Assembly: GCA_017303575.1 (NCBI GenBank)
Contig: JAFLCL010000056.1
Span: 1-37,282 of the forward strand
DNA from: Deltaproteobacteria bacterium
GTDB lineage: Bacteria; Myxococcota_A; Polyangia; Polyangiales; Sandaracinaceae
Reading direction: 5' to 3'
Length of the DNA stretch: 37,282 nt
Part shown: positions 24,383 through 32,121 of the stretch, in pieces
Layout: every line of letters starts with the position of its first letter
Numbering within the stretch: the first letter of the stretch is position 1
Notes under the pieces: model-generated
The model's input: only the letters and a program-made list of their open reading frames with translations
Told to the model about the DNA's origin: nothing
Database searches by the model: none
Translations under genes and position numbers: made by a program

Positions 24383-24434
24383 CGCAGGGCGACCCAGTTG
24401 AACCCCCTTGCAGTGACCCGCCGCAGGGCGACCC
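24357..24434. repeat. 39-base perfect tandem repeat
   Basis: Two identical 39-base units (24357-24395, 24396-24434) each start AGTTGAACCCCCTTGCAGTG and end GCAGGGCGACCC. They amplify the right end of the element, next to further GACCCGCCGC GGGGCG permutations, suggesting slippage or stepwise duplication. Confidence 0.9.
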
Positions 24435-24474
24435 GACCCGCCGCGGGGCGGTCAGGGGCGGACCCGCAGGGGGG

Positions 24475-26427
24475 TCAGGGGCGCTGGCAGGTGCCGCCTC
24501 GGCAGACGGTGCTGCCGCAGCAGTCGACGGTCTGACGACACGACGCGCCCATCGCTCGGCACGCGCAGCGACCCGACACGCACTCGATGCCAGGGCAGCA
24601 GTCGTTGCCCGTGCGACACGACGAGCTCGGTAGGCCGCAGCAGCTCCCGCCGTTGCACACCAGTGAGCCGCAGCACATGCGCGTCGCGCTGCAGCTGTCT
24701 TGCGCTGCGCTGCAGGCGCCCGCGTCGTTGCCCGGCATCGGTCCCGCGTCGCCGCTCATCGGGCCTGCGTCCTCGAGGGGGCCCGCGTCGGGCATGCCCG
24801 CATCCGGCATCGGGCACATGCCCACGCGGCCGTAGTAGTCGCCCTCGCACGCTGCGCGATCGGCGTGCGTCGCACCACCTCCGACGCATGGCTCACTGCC
24901 CACCGCATGGATCGATCGCGCGCTGCTGTTGCACCAGCCGCAGCCGTCCAGCATCTGACAGGCCTCGCACGTCATCGCCGTCGCGCACGAGCCCGTCACG
25001 TCGTTGCACTGATCGGATCGGGTCGCGACACGATCACCGCTCGAGCACGCGGCCGCGTCCGCAGGCCAGCCCACGCAGACGTTGCGTGATCCACACCACG
25101 CACAGCTCGCATCCATCGCGCATGCGCCGCAGTCTGCGTGCATCGCGCACGCGCCCATCGGGGCCGCGCACTGCTCGGGTGAGGTCGCGCTCGTGCCGCA
25201 CGCGCTGCCATCGGCTGCGCCCGTGCGCGTCGCGTTCGCTGCGACGCATCGGCCGTCGCACGACATGCACCCCGACGTGACCGAGCAACGGTTGCAGTCC
25301 GCGATCGCCGCGCAGCGATCGACGACGCGTGGATCGGCGGGCGGTCCCGCATCGACGCCGCTGTCGGGCCGGGGTCCGCCATCGCTCGGCGGGCCCGCGT
25401 CGCGCGAGCCCGCGTCGATCATCCCGGCGTCGGGCATCTCGCACCCGCCCGCGCTGCGATCGATGTCCGCCAGGTAGCCACCGCCGCTCACCTCGTTCTG
25501 CATGAACCCCGCGCTCAGGCGCATGTAGCCCCCGTCGCCCCAGCCCGTGCCCCACGAGTTGAGCGCGAGGTACTCGCCCGTCGCGTCGTCGTACCCGACG
25601 ATCGTGTACGCGTGGTAGCCGTCGTACTGCTGCTGCGTTCCGTCTGCGTTCATCGGGCCGCACGGCAGCATCGGCGCGGGGATCGTGCCGGTGCCGTTGC
25701 TCCAGCCCTGACCGAAACAGACGCCGCTCCACACCGAGACGGTGCGGCCCGACGCGAGCGCACGACGGATGTTGTCCACCTTGTTCGCGTCGTCCGCGAT
25801 CATCGTGTGGCCCGTCGCGCGGTAGCGGCCGCTGCGCATGAGCTCCGCGTTGGACGGACGCGTCGAGGTCATGCCGCGACCGCCGTTCGTGTACGGCCAC
25901 TCCGACTCGGGCACGAGCGCCGTCGTCGTGACGGCTGCGAGGCCATCGGCCACCTGCCAGCCCGGACCGCAGTCGCCGATCGTGCCGCCGTGACCGTTCG
26001 ACCAGAGGTGCGCCATCGACACGCGTGGCGGCGGACATCCTTCGGCGCAGTAGAGCGCGTCGAGCGCGGCGCCCGCGGAGTGACCGACGCACCAGCCGCA
26101 CTCGCCCTGGTTGCGCACCTGCAAGCAGCCATCGAGGTACTGCTCGCGCAGGTTCACGCGCGAGGGCAGCGGACCGGGCGCCGTCGGATCGCCGAGCGCC
26201 TCGACGACGAGCCCGTCCGAGCGGGTCGCGAGATCGCGCTGCATCGCGGGACCCTGCGGCTCGGTCATGAGGCACACGCGATCGCCGGTGGAGATCGTGT
26301 AGAGCCGACACTCGCCGACGGGGCGCGGATCGATCGAAGGCCCGGGCTCGCGGCTCGTGCAGGCCGACGACGAGAGGACGAAGATCGTCGCGAGCGCGAC
26401 GAGAGGAGAGAGCGTCTTGCGCGTCAT
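24475..26427 (-). CDS. papain-family (C1A) lipoprotein protease with Cys-rich modules
   Basis: The 650-residue protein begins MTRKTLSPLVALATIFVLSS with a lipobox Cys at residue 23. The peptidase domain (about 85-325) has the oxyanion Gln107, catalytic Cys113 (NQGECGWCVGHSAG), His272 (YDGYHAYTIVGYD) and Asn290 (LNSWGTGWGDGGY). An Asp-Ala-Gly/Pro linker (332-366) follows. Next are PSI-like cysteine modules (CAAIADCNRCSVTSGC; CAMHADCGACAMDASCAWC; CATAMTCEACQMLDGCGWC), a second DAG linker, and a C-terminal knottin-like region with repeated DCC...C..G.C. No inhibitory propeptide of usual size is visible. It is probably displayed on the outer surface. An in-frame GTG at 26448 is a possible earlier start; I prefer the ATG because it begins the signal sequence. 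Confidence 0.9.
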   Translation of the reverse strand: MTRKTLSPLVALATIFVLSSSACTSREPGPSIDPRPVGECRLYTISTGDRVCLMTEPQGPAMQRDLATRSDGLVVEALGDPTAPGPLPSRVNLREQYLDGCLQVRNQGECGWCVGHSAGAALDALYCAEGCPPPRVSMAHLWSNGHGGTIGDCGPGWQVADGLAAVTTTALVPESEWPYTNGGRGMTSTRPSNAELMRSGRYRATGHTMIADDANKVDNIRRALASGRTVSVWSGVCFGQGWSNGTGTIPAPMLPCGPMNADGTQQQYDGYHAYTIVGYDDATGEYLALNSWGTGWGDGGYMRLSAGFMQNEVSGGGYLADIDRSAGGCEMPDAGMIDAGSRDAGPPSDGGPRPDSGVDAGPPADPRVVDRCAAIADCNRCSVTSGCMSCDGRCVAANATRTGAADGSACGTSATSPEQCAAPMGACAMHADCGACAMDASCAWCGSRNVCVGWPADAAACSSGDRVATRSDQCNDVTGSCATAMTCEACQMLDGCGWCNSSARSIHAVGSEPCVGGGATHADRAACEGDYYGRVGMCPMPDAGMPDAGPLEDAGPMSGDAGPMPGNDAGACSAAQDSCSATRMCCGSLVCNGGSCCGLPSSSCRTGNDCCPGIECVSGRCACRAMGASCRQTVDCCGSTVCRGGTCQRP

Positions 26428-26609
26428 CACGGGCGCGCAGCACTCCACGTTTCGTACCAGTCACCCGTCGGCACGAAGTGAGACGCAGGCGTCTCGCATC
26501 GAGAACGCGCGATCACGATCGCCGAGGACGACGAGCCCCACCTCTCGCGTGTCAGCGTGACGCGCTGTGCGCGCATGCCTCGTCGGTGCCCGTGCTACGT
26601 CTGCGCGCC

Positions 26610-27068
26610 ATGCCGCTGACGGGCACTCAATACGCGAACCTCGTCGCGGGCTACGTGGTGAAGAACTTCGGCCACCGCGGGCTGACGGTCTACCGCGAGG
26701 TGGCCTTCGGCAAGACGATCATCGGCAAGAACCGCCGCATCGACATCGTCTTGATCGAAGAGTCGACGCGCATCGCGATGGCGATCGAGTGCAAGTACCA
26801 GGACTCGCTCGGCACCGCCGACGAGAAGATCCCGTACGCGCTCGAGGACGTCGCGAAGATCGGCATGCCCGTGTGCCTCACGTACGCAGGCGAGGGGTTC
26901 AGCGAGGGCATCCGACACATGCTCGCGGCCTCGCCGATCTCTGCGTACTGCCTGCCCGACGAGACCTTCACCGCCTCCGATGCCACGCGCGAGCTCGACG
27001 CTGCGCTCGCGCGCACCTTCAAGTGGTGGGACCTCGTCGTGCGCGGAAAGACCCCCTACCGACTCTGA
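26610..27068 (+). CDS. PD-(D/E)XK nuclease-like protein
   Basis: The 152-residue protein shows the core of the PD-(D/E)XK fold: a helix with TQYANLVAGYVVKN, VYREVAFGKTIIGKNRRIDIVLIEE (metal-site Asp in RIDIV), then AIECKYQDSLGTADEKIPYAL, where Glu-X-Lys lies in the second strand. A helix with EDVAKIGMPVCLTYAG follows. The spacing Asp...ECK fits active nucleases of this superfamily. The target is unknown. It is a single gene with no methyltransferase or toxin partner, so restriction is unlikely; a DNA-repair or uncharacterised role remains open. The start ATG at 26610 was chosen because upstream codons are arginine-rich and not protein-like. It is divergent from the protease gene. Confidence 0.75.
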   Translation: MPLTGTQYANLVAGYVVKNFGHRGLTVYREVAFGKTIIGKNRRIDIVLIEESTRIAMAIECKYQDSLGTADEKIPYALEDVAKIGMPVCLTYAGEGFSEGIRHMLAASPISAYCLPDETFTASDATRELDAALARTFKWWDLVVRGKTPYRL

Positions 27069-27161
27069 TCCTCCTCGCTCGGCCCACCGAGGCGGCACGC
27101 GCCGTGCGATGTGCCACGTCGGAAGAGTCGTTGGCGCAACGTGCGCCAGAGGAGGATGGCA

Positions 27162-28160
27162 ATGCGGGGTCTTGGTCTCTTGTCTTTCTTGGTCGTGCCG
27201 TCGGTGGTGGTGGGGATCGCGTCGAGCGTCCGTGCGGAGTCTGCGGTGTTCCCCCTGGACGCGAGCACGTGCGGACTTCCGCTCGAGGTCATGCCCGTCG
27301 CGGGAGAGATCCCTGCGAACCTCCCGCGCATCGTCGTCATCGGTACGGGTTATCCGCGCCTCGTGAGCCACACGACGGGTGCAGACGTCGCGGGCACCGC
27401 GATCCTCGCGGGCCCGCCGGGCATGCTGATCCAGCTGACGGAGCCGCTCGTCGTCGGCGAGACGTACGACGTCGTGCGCGACGACTGTCCTGCCGGCTCG
27501 CCGCCCGCCGCGACGTACACCGCCGTCGAAGCGCGTCCACTGCCGACGACGCTGGGCACGCTCGCGGTCGGTGAGCTGCGCTCCTACTACACGGTGCCGG
27601 GCCGTCGTGAGCGCTACTACTTCACCGAGGTCACGCTCACGCCCGACGCCTCGATGGAGCCGTGGCTCGATGCCTACGACTGGTGGGCCGAGACCGACGC
27701 GCACATGGCGGCGCAGCGCTCGCTCCGCACGGACCTGACGGTGCAGTTCGATGTGCCGTGCGTCGCAGGTGGCACCGCGACGCTCGATCTCGTGGGCCAC
27801 GCCGCCGTGATCCCGGGGCCCGCCGATCTCAGCACGCCCGAGCTCGCGGCGAGCTTCACCTGCGACGACGACGTGATCGTGGACGCCACGACCGGTCGTC
27901 CCCTCACGCCCGAAGAGATCGCAGCGCTCGAGGCGCTCGCGAACACCGACGCGCCCGTGGATCTCTCCGACGCAGGCGTCGCCGCCACCGACGCGAGCGG
28001 GCCGAGCATCGACGGCGGCAGCGCGATGATGCCGACCGACCCCGACACCAACGGCAACTGCAGCGCGTCGCCTTCACGCGGTGGCTCGCCGCTGTGGCTG
28101 GCGCTGTCGATGATCGGTTGCGTGATCACGCGGCGTCGCGTCCTGCGAGAGCGCCGCTGA
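27162..28160 (+). CDS. exported protein with MYXO-CTERM tail
   Basis: The 332-residue protein starts with a signal peptide (MRGLGLLSFLVVPSVVVG, cut near VRA-ES). The middle holds paired cysteines (STCG; DDCPAG; DVPCVAGG; FTCDDD) and alternating beta-like segments. An Asp-Ala-rich linker follows (VDLSDAGVAATDASG). The tail NGNCSASPSRGGSPLWLALS, a hydrophobic stretch and RRRVLRERR form a MYXO-CTERM sorting signal with its invariant Cys. I do not recognise the main domain. The second of two ATGs (27162) sits six bases after AGGAGG, better than the one at 27156. Export and cell-surface anchoring through the myxobacterial sorting route are expected. Confidence 0.85.
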   Translation: MRGLGLLSFLVVPSVVVGIASSVRAESAVFPLDASTCGLPLEVMPVAGEIPANLPRIVVIGTGYPRLVSHTTGADVAGTAILAGPPGMLIQLTEPLVVGETYDVVRDDCPAGSPPAATYTAVEARPLPTTLGTLAVGELRSYYTVPGRRERYYFTEVTLTPDASMEPWLDAYDWWAETDAHMAAQRSLRTDLTVQFDVPCVAGGTATLDLVGHAAVIPGPADLSTPELAASFTCDDDVIVDATTGRPLTPEEIAALEALANTDAPVDLSDAGVAATDASGPSIDGGSAMMPTDPDTNGNCSASPSRGGSPLWLALSMIGCVITRRRVLRERR

Positions 28161-28172
28161 CCCACGCCCGGC

Positions 28173-28194
28173 CCTCTCCCGCGGACGGGAGGGG
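28173..28194 (+). terminator. hairpin after MYXO-CTERM gene, short repeat family
   Basis: CCTCTCCCG-CGGA-CGGGAGGGG is a nine-pair stem with one G-U. It starts 13 bases after the stop and lies between convergent genes. The flanking CCGCTGACCCA and CGGGAGGGGTGCC match 16781-16825, where a hairpin also sits between convergent units. Confidence 0.5.
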
Positions 28195-28218
28195 TGCCTG
28201 CGTGTCGAAGCCGTCGTG

Positions 28219-29019
28219 TCAGACGCGCGTCAGCTCGAGCGCGTAGGGTGCGGCGGCGTCGAACGCGAGCGCGACGGTGCCCTCACGTCCGCTGCGGATC
28301 GCCTCGAAGAGAGGAAGCGCGTGCGCCGCAGGGTTCAGGTGATGGCCCGGCGACAGCAGTCGATCGAACGCACGCTCGGGCAACGGCATCGCTTGCTCGA
28401 GCTGCGTCACCTTCGCGATGCGGGCGAGCGGTGTGCTCCCCGGATCGGCCGAGATCACCAGGCCCACCGAGAGGCCGTCGCGTCGCTCGAGCCGGCCTCC
28501 GTTCTCCACGTGGGACAGCGGCGCGGGGATCGCGTCGTCGGCGCACGACACCACCGCATCGCCGCCTCGCTCGTTCACCAGCGCGATCGCCTCGAGCATG
28601 CCGGCCTCGAAGCTGCGCGCGCCCGCGGCGAGCGCCGTCGAGAAGCTGGTGTTGCCCTGACCGATCGAGCCCAGGCCACTGCCCGCGTTGTGCACGCTGT
28701 TCTTGAAGCGCATCGGCGAGAGCTGTCCGTCGCCTCGGAAGATCACGTCGAGCAAGAGCACCATCGTCTCGATCTCGCCGTAGCTCGACGTGTAGATCGT
28801 CGCGACCGTCTTGGGATCGCGGCCCGCCGCGGTCACGGCCTGCGCGGCGGCCTCGCCGAACATGCGCGTGAGGCGGCTCGATCCACGCAAGAGACGCGAG
28901 GGCACCCACGTGCACGGCGCGTCCTCGACGCTCGCGTCGTGTGCGCCCGAGACGAACGCGTCGAGGCTCGCCCAGCCCGGCGCCCACAGCGAGAGGCCCG
29001 TCACGTAGAGCGGCCTCAC
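28219..29019 (-). CDS. beta-ketoacyl synthase chain-length-factor-like protein
   Basis: The 266-residue protein resembles the short ketoacyl-synthase N-terminal-domain family (PF13723) known as chain-length-factor-like in aryl polyene and related loci. It starts RPLYVTGLSLWAPG and carries FKNSVHNAGSGLGSIGQGN with TSFSTALAAGARSFEAGMLEA. The Cys nucleophile of true synthases is not evident, so it probably acts as a partner subunit. Its GTG start at 29019 overlaps the stop of the full synthase (GTGA), which means coupled translation and probably a heterodimer. I rejected the much longer open frame that continues to 29775, because it is antisense-like arginine-rich text over the neighbouring gene. 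Confidence 0.85.
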   Translation of the reverse strand: MRPLYVTGLSLWAPGWASLDAFVSGAHDASVEDAPCTWVPSRLLRGSSRLTRMFGEAAAQAVTAAGRDPKTVATIYTSSYGEIETMVLLLDVIFRGDGQLSPMRFKNSVHNAGSGLGSIGQGNTSFSTALAAGARSFEAGMLEAIALVNERGGDAVVSCADDAIPAPLSHVENGGRLERRDGLSVGLVISADPGSTPLARIAKVTQLEQAMPLPERAFDRLLSPGHHLNPAAHALPLFEAIRSGREGTVALAFDAAAPYALELTRV

Positions 29020-30275
29020 GCGCGGCCTCCGTCGCCGACCTCGGCGTGCGCTCGTACCCAGTCCGGGCTCGCGATCGCGAGGCACACGTTCGATCCCCCG
29101 AACGCGAACGCGTTGCACAGCGCGACCCCGACCGTGCCTTCGCTTCGACCCTCGGCGAGCACGTTCACACGCACCGCCGGATCGTTGGGCTCGGCGCCGA
29201 GCGAGCGCGGGATCTTGTTCGTCCGCACCGCGTGCGCCGCGAACACAGCGCTCGTCGCGCCCGCTGCGCCGAGCTGATGGCCCGTGTAGCCCTTGGTCGA
29301 GATCACCGGCACGCGCGGCCCGAGCACGGACTCGATCGCCATCGACTCGGCCACGTCGTTCTGCGGCGTCGCGGTGCCGTGCGCGATCAAGAGGCCCACG
29401 TCGGCCGCGGTGATCCCGCCTGCCTCGAGCGCGCGCTGCATGGCTTCCTTCGCGCCGCGACCCGAGGGCTCGGGGGAGGACATGTTGTACGCGTCCGACG
29501 ACTCGCCCACGCCGAGCAGGTACGCGAGCGCCTCGGCGTGCGTCCGCGCGTCCTCGCGCTCGAGCAGCATGAAGCCCGCGCCCTCGCCGATGTTGATGCC
29601 CGCGCGATCGCGCGCGAACGGCTTGCAGTGGGTGTCCGAGAGGATCCCCAGCCCGCGGAAGCCGTGCAGCGTCATCTTGCAGAGGCTGTCGATCCCGCCG
29701 ACCAACGCCGCGTCGATGAGGCCGAGCTGCATGAGACGCAGCGCCGACGCGTGCACCTTGCCGCTCGAGCTGCACGCCGTGCTGACCACATGGGTGGGAC
29801 CTTCGAGGCCGGTGACGCGACGGATCAGCTCACCCAGGGCATTGAAGTCGTGCTGCGTGCGGAGGTCGTAGCCGGAGGGCACACGTCCGCCGTCCGGTCC
29901 GCCGGTCTCGGCCCAGGAGCGGAACGCGTCCTCGGTCGCGTCGAGGCCGCCGGTGCTGGTGCCGATCAGCACCGCGATGCGGCGCTTGCCCCAGCGCGCG
30001 ATCGCCCGATCGAGGGTAGGCCGGACCTCGGCCAGGGCCATCATCCCGATGCGCGCGAGGCGGGTGTCGTACGCATGATCCCCCTCCGACAAGGGGCTCA
30101 GCGCGCCGGGCACTGCACCGACGACGGTGGGGAAGGGCAGGCTCAGCGTCAGGCCGTCGAGCTCGGCCGGGGCGCGCAGACCGGTGCGGCCCTCGTCGAG
30201 CGCGGCGAGGGTCTCGACCGTCGTTCGACCCATCGATCCGACGAGCGACATCGCGGTGATCGGCAAGCGCGGCAC
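29016..30275 (-). CDS. beta-ketoacyl-ACP synthase (FabF-like)
   Basis: The 419-residue condensing enzyme has the full catalytic set: Cys in VSTACSSSGKVHA, His in IAHGTATPQNDVAES, and His in STKGYTGHQLGAAGA. GINIGEGAGFMLLE and the closing NAFAFGGSNVCL are also present. It elongates acyl chains on acyl carrier protein. The next gene is a chain-length-factor-like partner translated with it, an arrangement seen in aryl polyene and type II polyketide systems. No carrier protein, ketoreductase or dehydratase is in the window, so the product cannot be named. The start is a GTG at 30275 (MPRLPITAMSLVGSMG); an internal ATG at residue 9 is too close to the fold to be likely. Confidence 0.92.
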   Translation of the reverse strand: MPRLPITAMSLVGSMGRTTVETLAALDEGRTGLRAPAELDGLTLSLPFPTVVGAVPGALSPLSEGDHAYDTRLARIGMMALAEVRPTLDRAIARWGKRRIAVLIGTSTGGLDATEDAFRSWAETGGPDGGRVPSGYDLRTQHDFNALGELIRRVTGLEGPTHVVSTACSSSGKVHASALRLMQLGLIDAALVGGIDSLCKMTLHGFRGLGILSDTHCKPFARDRAGINIGEGAGFMLLEREDARTHAEALAYLLGVGESSDAYNMSSPEPSGRGAKEAMQRALEAGGITAADVGLLIAHGTATPQNDVAESMAIESVLGPRVPVISTKGYTGHQLGAAGATSAVFAAHAVRTNKIPRSLGAEPNDPAVRVNVLAEGRSEGTVGVALCNAFAFGGSNVCLAIASPDWVRAHAEVGDGGRA

Positions 30276-30363
30276 GCGCCGTTGGTAGCACGGGATCCGG
30301 CGGGTCCCGCGACATCGATGTCAGATTGCGCGATCCAGCCGATGCCGCCTAAGGTTGTACCTC

Positions 30364-30392
30364 TCTTGAACGAGAGTCGGTGGCCGTGATAG
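30364..30392 (+). promoter_or_regulatory. possible sigma-70-type promoter for lipoprotein gene
   Basis: TTGAAC (30364-30369) is followed after 16-18 bases by the A/T-richest stretch of the gap (GATAGCTA). The -35 lies inside an inverted repeat, CTCTC-TTGAAC-GAGAG. The -10 match is poor, so this is tentative. Confidence 0.3.
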
Positions 30393-30453
30393 CTACGCGC
30401 CCCGGTCTCGTTCGTGGTCGTTTCGTGGCTCGTGTCAAACGGAGGCGCTCGGT

Positions 30454-31365
30454 ATGAATCTCAACAAGTTGGCTTTCAGCGGTGTGGTGGTGGGCTCGAT
30501 CGCTGCGATGGGCTGCGGCAGTACGCCCAGCACCACGGACTCCGGAACGCCGCAGAACGACGCGTTCATGCAGACGATGGAGCCGGTCTCCGTCACCTAC
30601 GTCGTCTCCGAGATCGCGGCACCCTCGGCGCCCGACGGCAACGAGGCCCCCGGCTTCAACCTCGACGAGAAGGTCTCGGACGGCACCGGCACGGCGACGT
30701 GTGAGGACCTGGTCGAGGACTTCGTCTCGCCGACCGGCGAGACCGGCGTCGACAACCAGTTCACGGGCCAGCTCGCCGGCCTCCTCGGCTCGCTCGCGGA
30801 CGTCGACATCCAGATGACGATCGACCAGCAGATCGCCGAGGGCGGCCTCCTCCTCGCGCTCACGGTCAACGACGTCAACAGCTTCGAGAACGACAGCTCG
30901 GTCACGCTCGACCTCGCGCTCGTGAAGCCCGCCAGCTGCACCGAAGACAGCTGTCCCCCCGCGGGCGGCGTCGTGACGGCCGACCAGGCGTGGGCGACCC
31001 GCACCGTGATCAGCACGGGCCTCGCGGCCGCGATCGTGGACGGCGAGCTCCGCGGCACCGTTCCCCAGCTCGCGCTCTCGTTCGACGTGGGCGGCAGCCC
31101 CATCTCGCTCACCATTCGTGACGCGACCATCGGCGGCGACGTGACCGCCGAGGGCATGACGAACGCCGCGATCGGTGGCGTGCTCCGCATCGACGACATC
31201 GTCACCACGCTCCGCAGCGTGCCCGACCTCGCGATGTACGCCGACCAGGCGGCGATGCTCCTCCCGACGTACGCCGACGTGGAGCCCACGACGGCGGACC
31301 CGACGCTCTGCGCGTCGATCTCGATCGGCCTCGGCCTCGAGGGTCAGGTCGGCACGCTCGACTGA
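30454..31365 (+). CDS. predicted lipoprotein, first of a paralogous pair
   Basis: The 303-residue protein begins MNLNKLAFSGVVVGSIAAMG with lipobox Cys21, after a strong ribosome site (GGAGG, ten bases before the ATG). The body has no recognised domain. It includes APGFNLDEKVSDGTGTATCE near 64-83, a long region with alternating beta-like stretches, and the end LCASISIGLGLEGQVGTLD. Codon usage is especially uniform and GC3-rich, suggesting good expression. A canonical Rho-independent terminator follows. The next gene encodes a shorter paralogue. It is probably an outer-membrane or periplasmic lipoprotein of unknown role. Confidence 0.85.
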   Translation: MNLNKLAFSGVVVGSIAAMGCGSTPSTTDSGTPQNDAFMQTMEPVSVTYVVSEIAAPSAPDGNEAPGFNLDEKVSDGTGTATCEDLVEDFVSPTGETGVDNQFTGQLAGLLGSLADVDIQMTIDQQIAEGGLLLALTVNDVNSFENDSSVTLDLALVKPASCTEDSCPPAGGVVTADQAWATRTVISTGLAAAIVDGELRGTVPQLALSFDVGGSPISLTIRDATIGGDVTAEGMTNAAIGGVLRIDDIVTTLRSVPDLAMYADQAAMLLPTYADVEPTTADPTLCASISIGLGLEGQVGTLD

Positions 31366-31406
31366 GCGAGCCCGCGCGGCCCACGCCGCGCGCTCGAACG
31401 ACGAAG

Positions 31407-31441
31407 GCCGCGCTCCACCCCGGAGCGCGGCTTTTCGTTTT
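31407..31441 (+). terminator. Rho-independent terminator
   Basis: GCCGCGCTCC-ACCCC-GGAGCGCGGC, a perfect 10-bp stem, is followed by TTTTCGTTTTC. It ends the transcript of the lipoprotein gene 42 bases after its stop and is the most canonical terminator in the window. Confidence 0.9.
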
Positions 31442-31465
31442 CGCGCCCCCGAGCGACGATGCCCC

Positions 31466-31960
31466 ATGGTTCGTCGTGCGCTGGCGAGCTCCAGCGTGCT
31501 TCTCGCTGTGCTCGCGAATGTCGGCTGCGGTCCGGCCGCTGCCACCGACGCGGGTGTCTTCGTGATCACCGAGGATCCTCCCGTCTCGGGCATCTCTCTC
31601 GCGTACGTGATCCGCGCGATCACGATCCCAGACGGAACGAGCGAGGTCACACCAGGCTTCGACCTGGACGGCCGAGTCTCGGACGGAACGAGCACGGCCA
31701 CCTGTGAAGACCGACACGCCGACTCGGTGAACGGCATGGGTCAGCTCGGCGTGGACAGGTCGGGCCTCACCGACGGGCAGCTCGGCGGTCGTCTCGTGGT
31801 CGCCGAGCTCATCGAAGCGGCCGAGGCCGACGATCGCGAGGCGATCCGCGACATCCTCGCGGAGCACGCGGACCTCCAGCCGAGCGATGCCGACGTGCTC
31901 GCGTGCACGTCGATCTCGGCCGGCATCGGGTTCACTGCGGTCCTCGGGACAGTGGATTGA
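31466..31960 (+). CDS. predicted lipoprotein, shortened paralogue of the preceding gene
   Basis: The 164-residue protein begins MVRRALASSSVLLAVLANVG with lipobox Cys21. It matches the preceding lipoprotein at its N-terminal region (PGFDLDGRVSDGTSTATCED against PGFNLDEKVSDGTGTATCED) and at its C-terminus (CTSISAGIGFTAVLGTVD against CASISIGLGLEGQVGTLD). The central portion of the longer protein is absent: text around GQLGGRL runs straight into the C-terminal region. It therefore looks like a tandem duplicate that lost an internal segment in frame. The ATG at 31466 has only a weak ribosome site. It lies after the terminator of the first copy, so it needs its own promoter. Confidence 0.75.
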   Translation: MVRRALASSSVLLAVLANVGCGPAAATDAGVFVITEDPPVSGISLAYVIRAITIPDGTSEVTPGFDLDGRVSDGTSTATCEDRHADSVNGMGQLGVDRSGLTDGQLGGRLVVAELIEAAEADDREAIRDILAEHADLQPSDADVLACTSISAGIGFTAVLGTVD

Positions 31961-32121
31961 TCACCGCCGGCATCGCGCTCCTCGATGCCGTGCTCCGACA
32001 CGACTCCCACGACGACGGCCGATCGCTCCCGTGACGCACTGGGCGGGGGACACGGCCGATCGAGGCGGGGGCGGGCGCGGAGCGGTTGCGTCTACCCCGA
32101 CGAGAGGACAACTCCGGCCCC

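Noticed and set aside
24047..24434. CRISPR array
   Set aside because: Repeats are of different lengths (109, 39 and 25 bases), partly inverted and directly abutting, with no regular spacers or cas genes.
29020..29775. N-terminal extension of the chain-length-factor-like protein to 518 residues
   Set aside because: The added text is Arg/Ala-rich and antiparallel in frame to the real synthase; the GTGA overlap at 29016-29019 is a convincing start.
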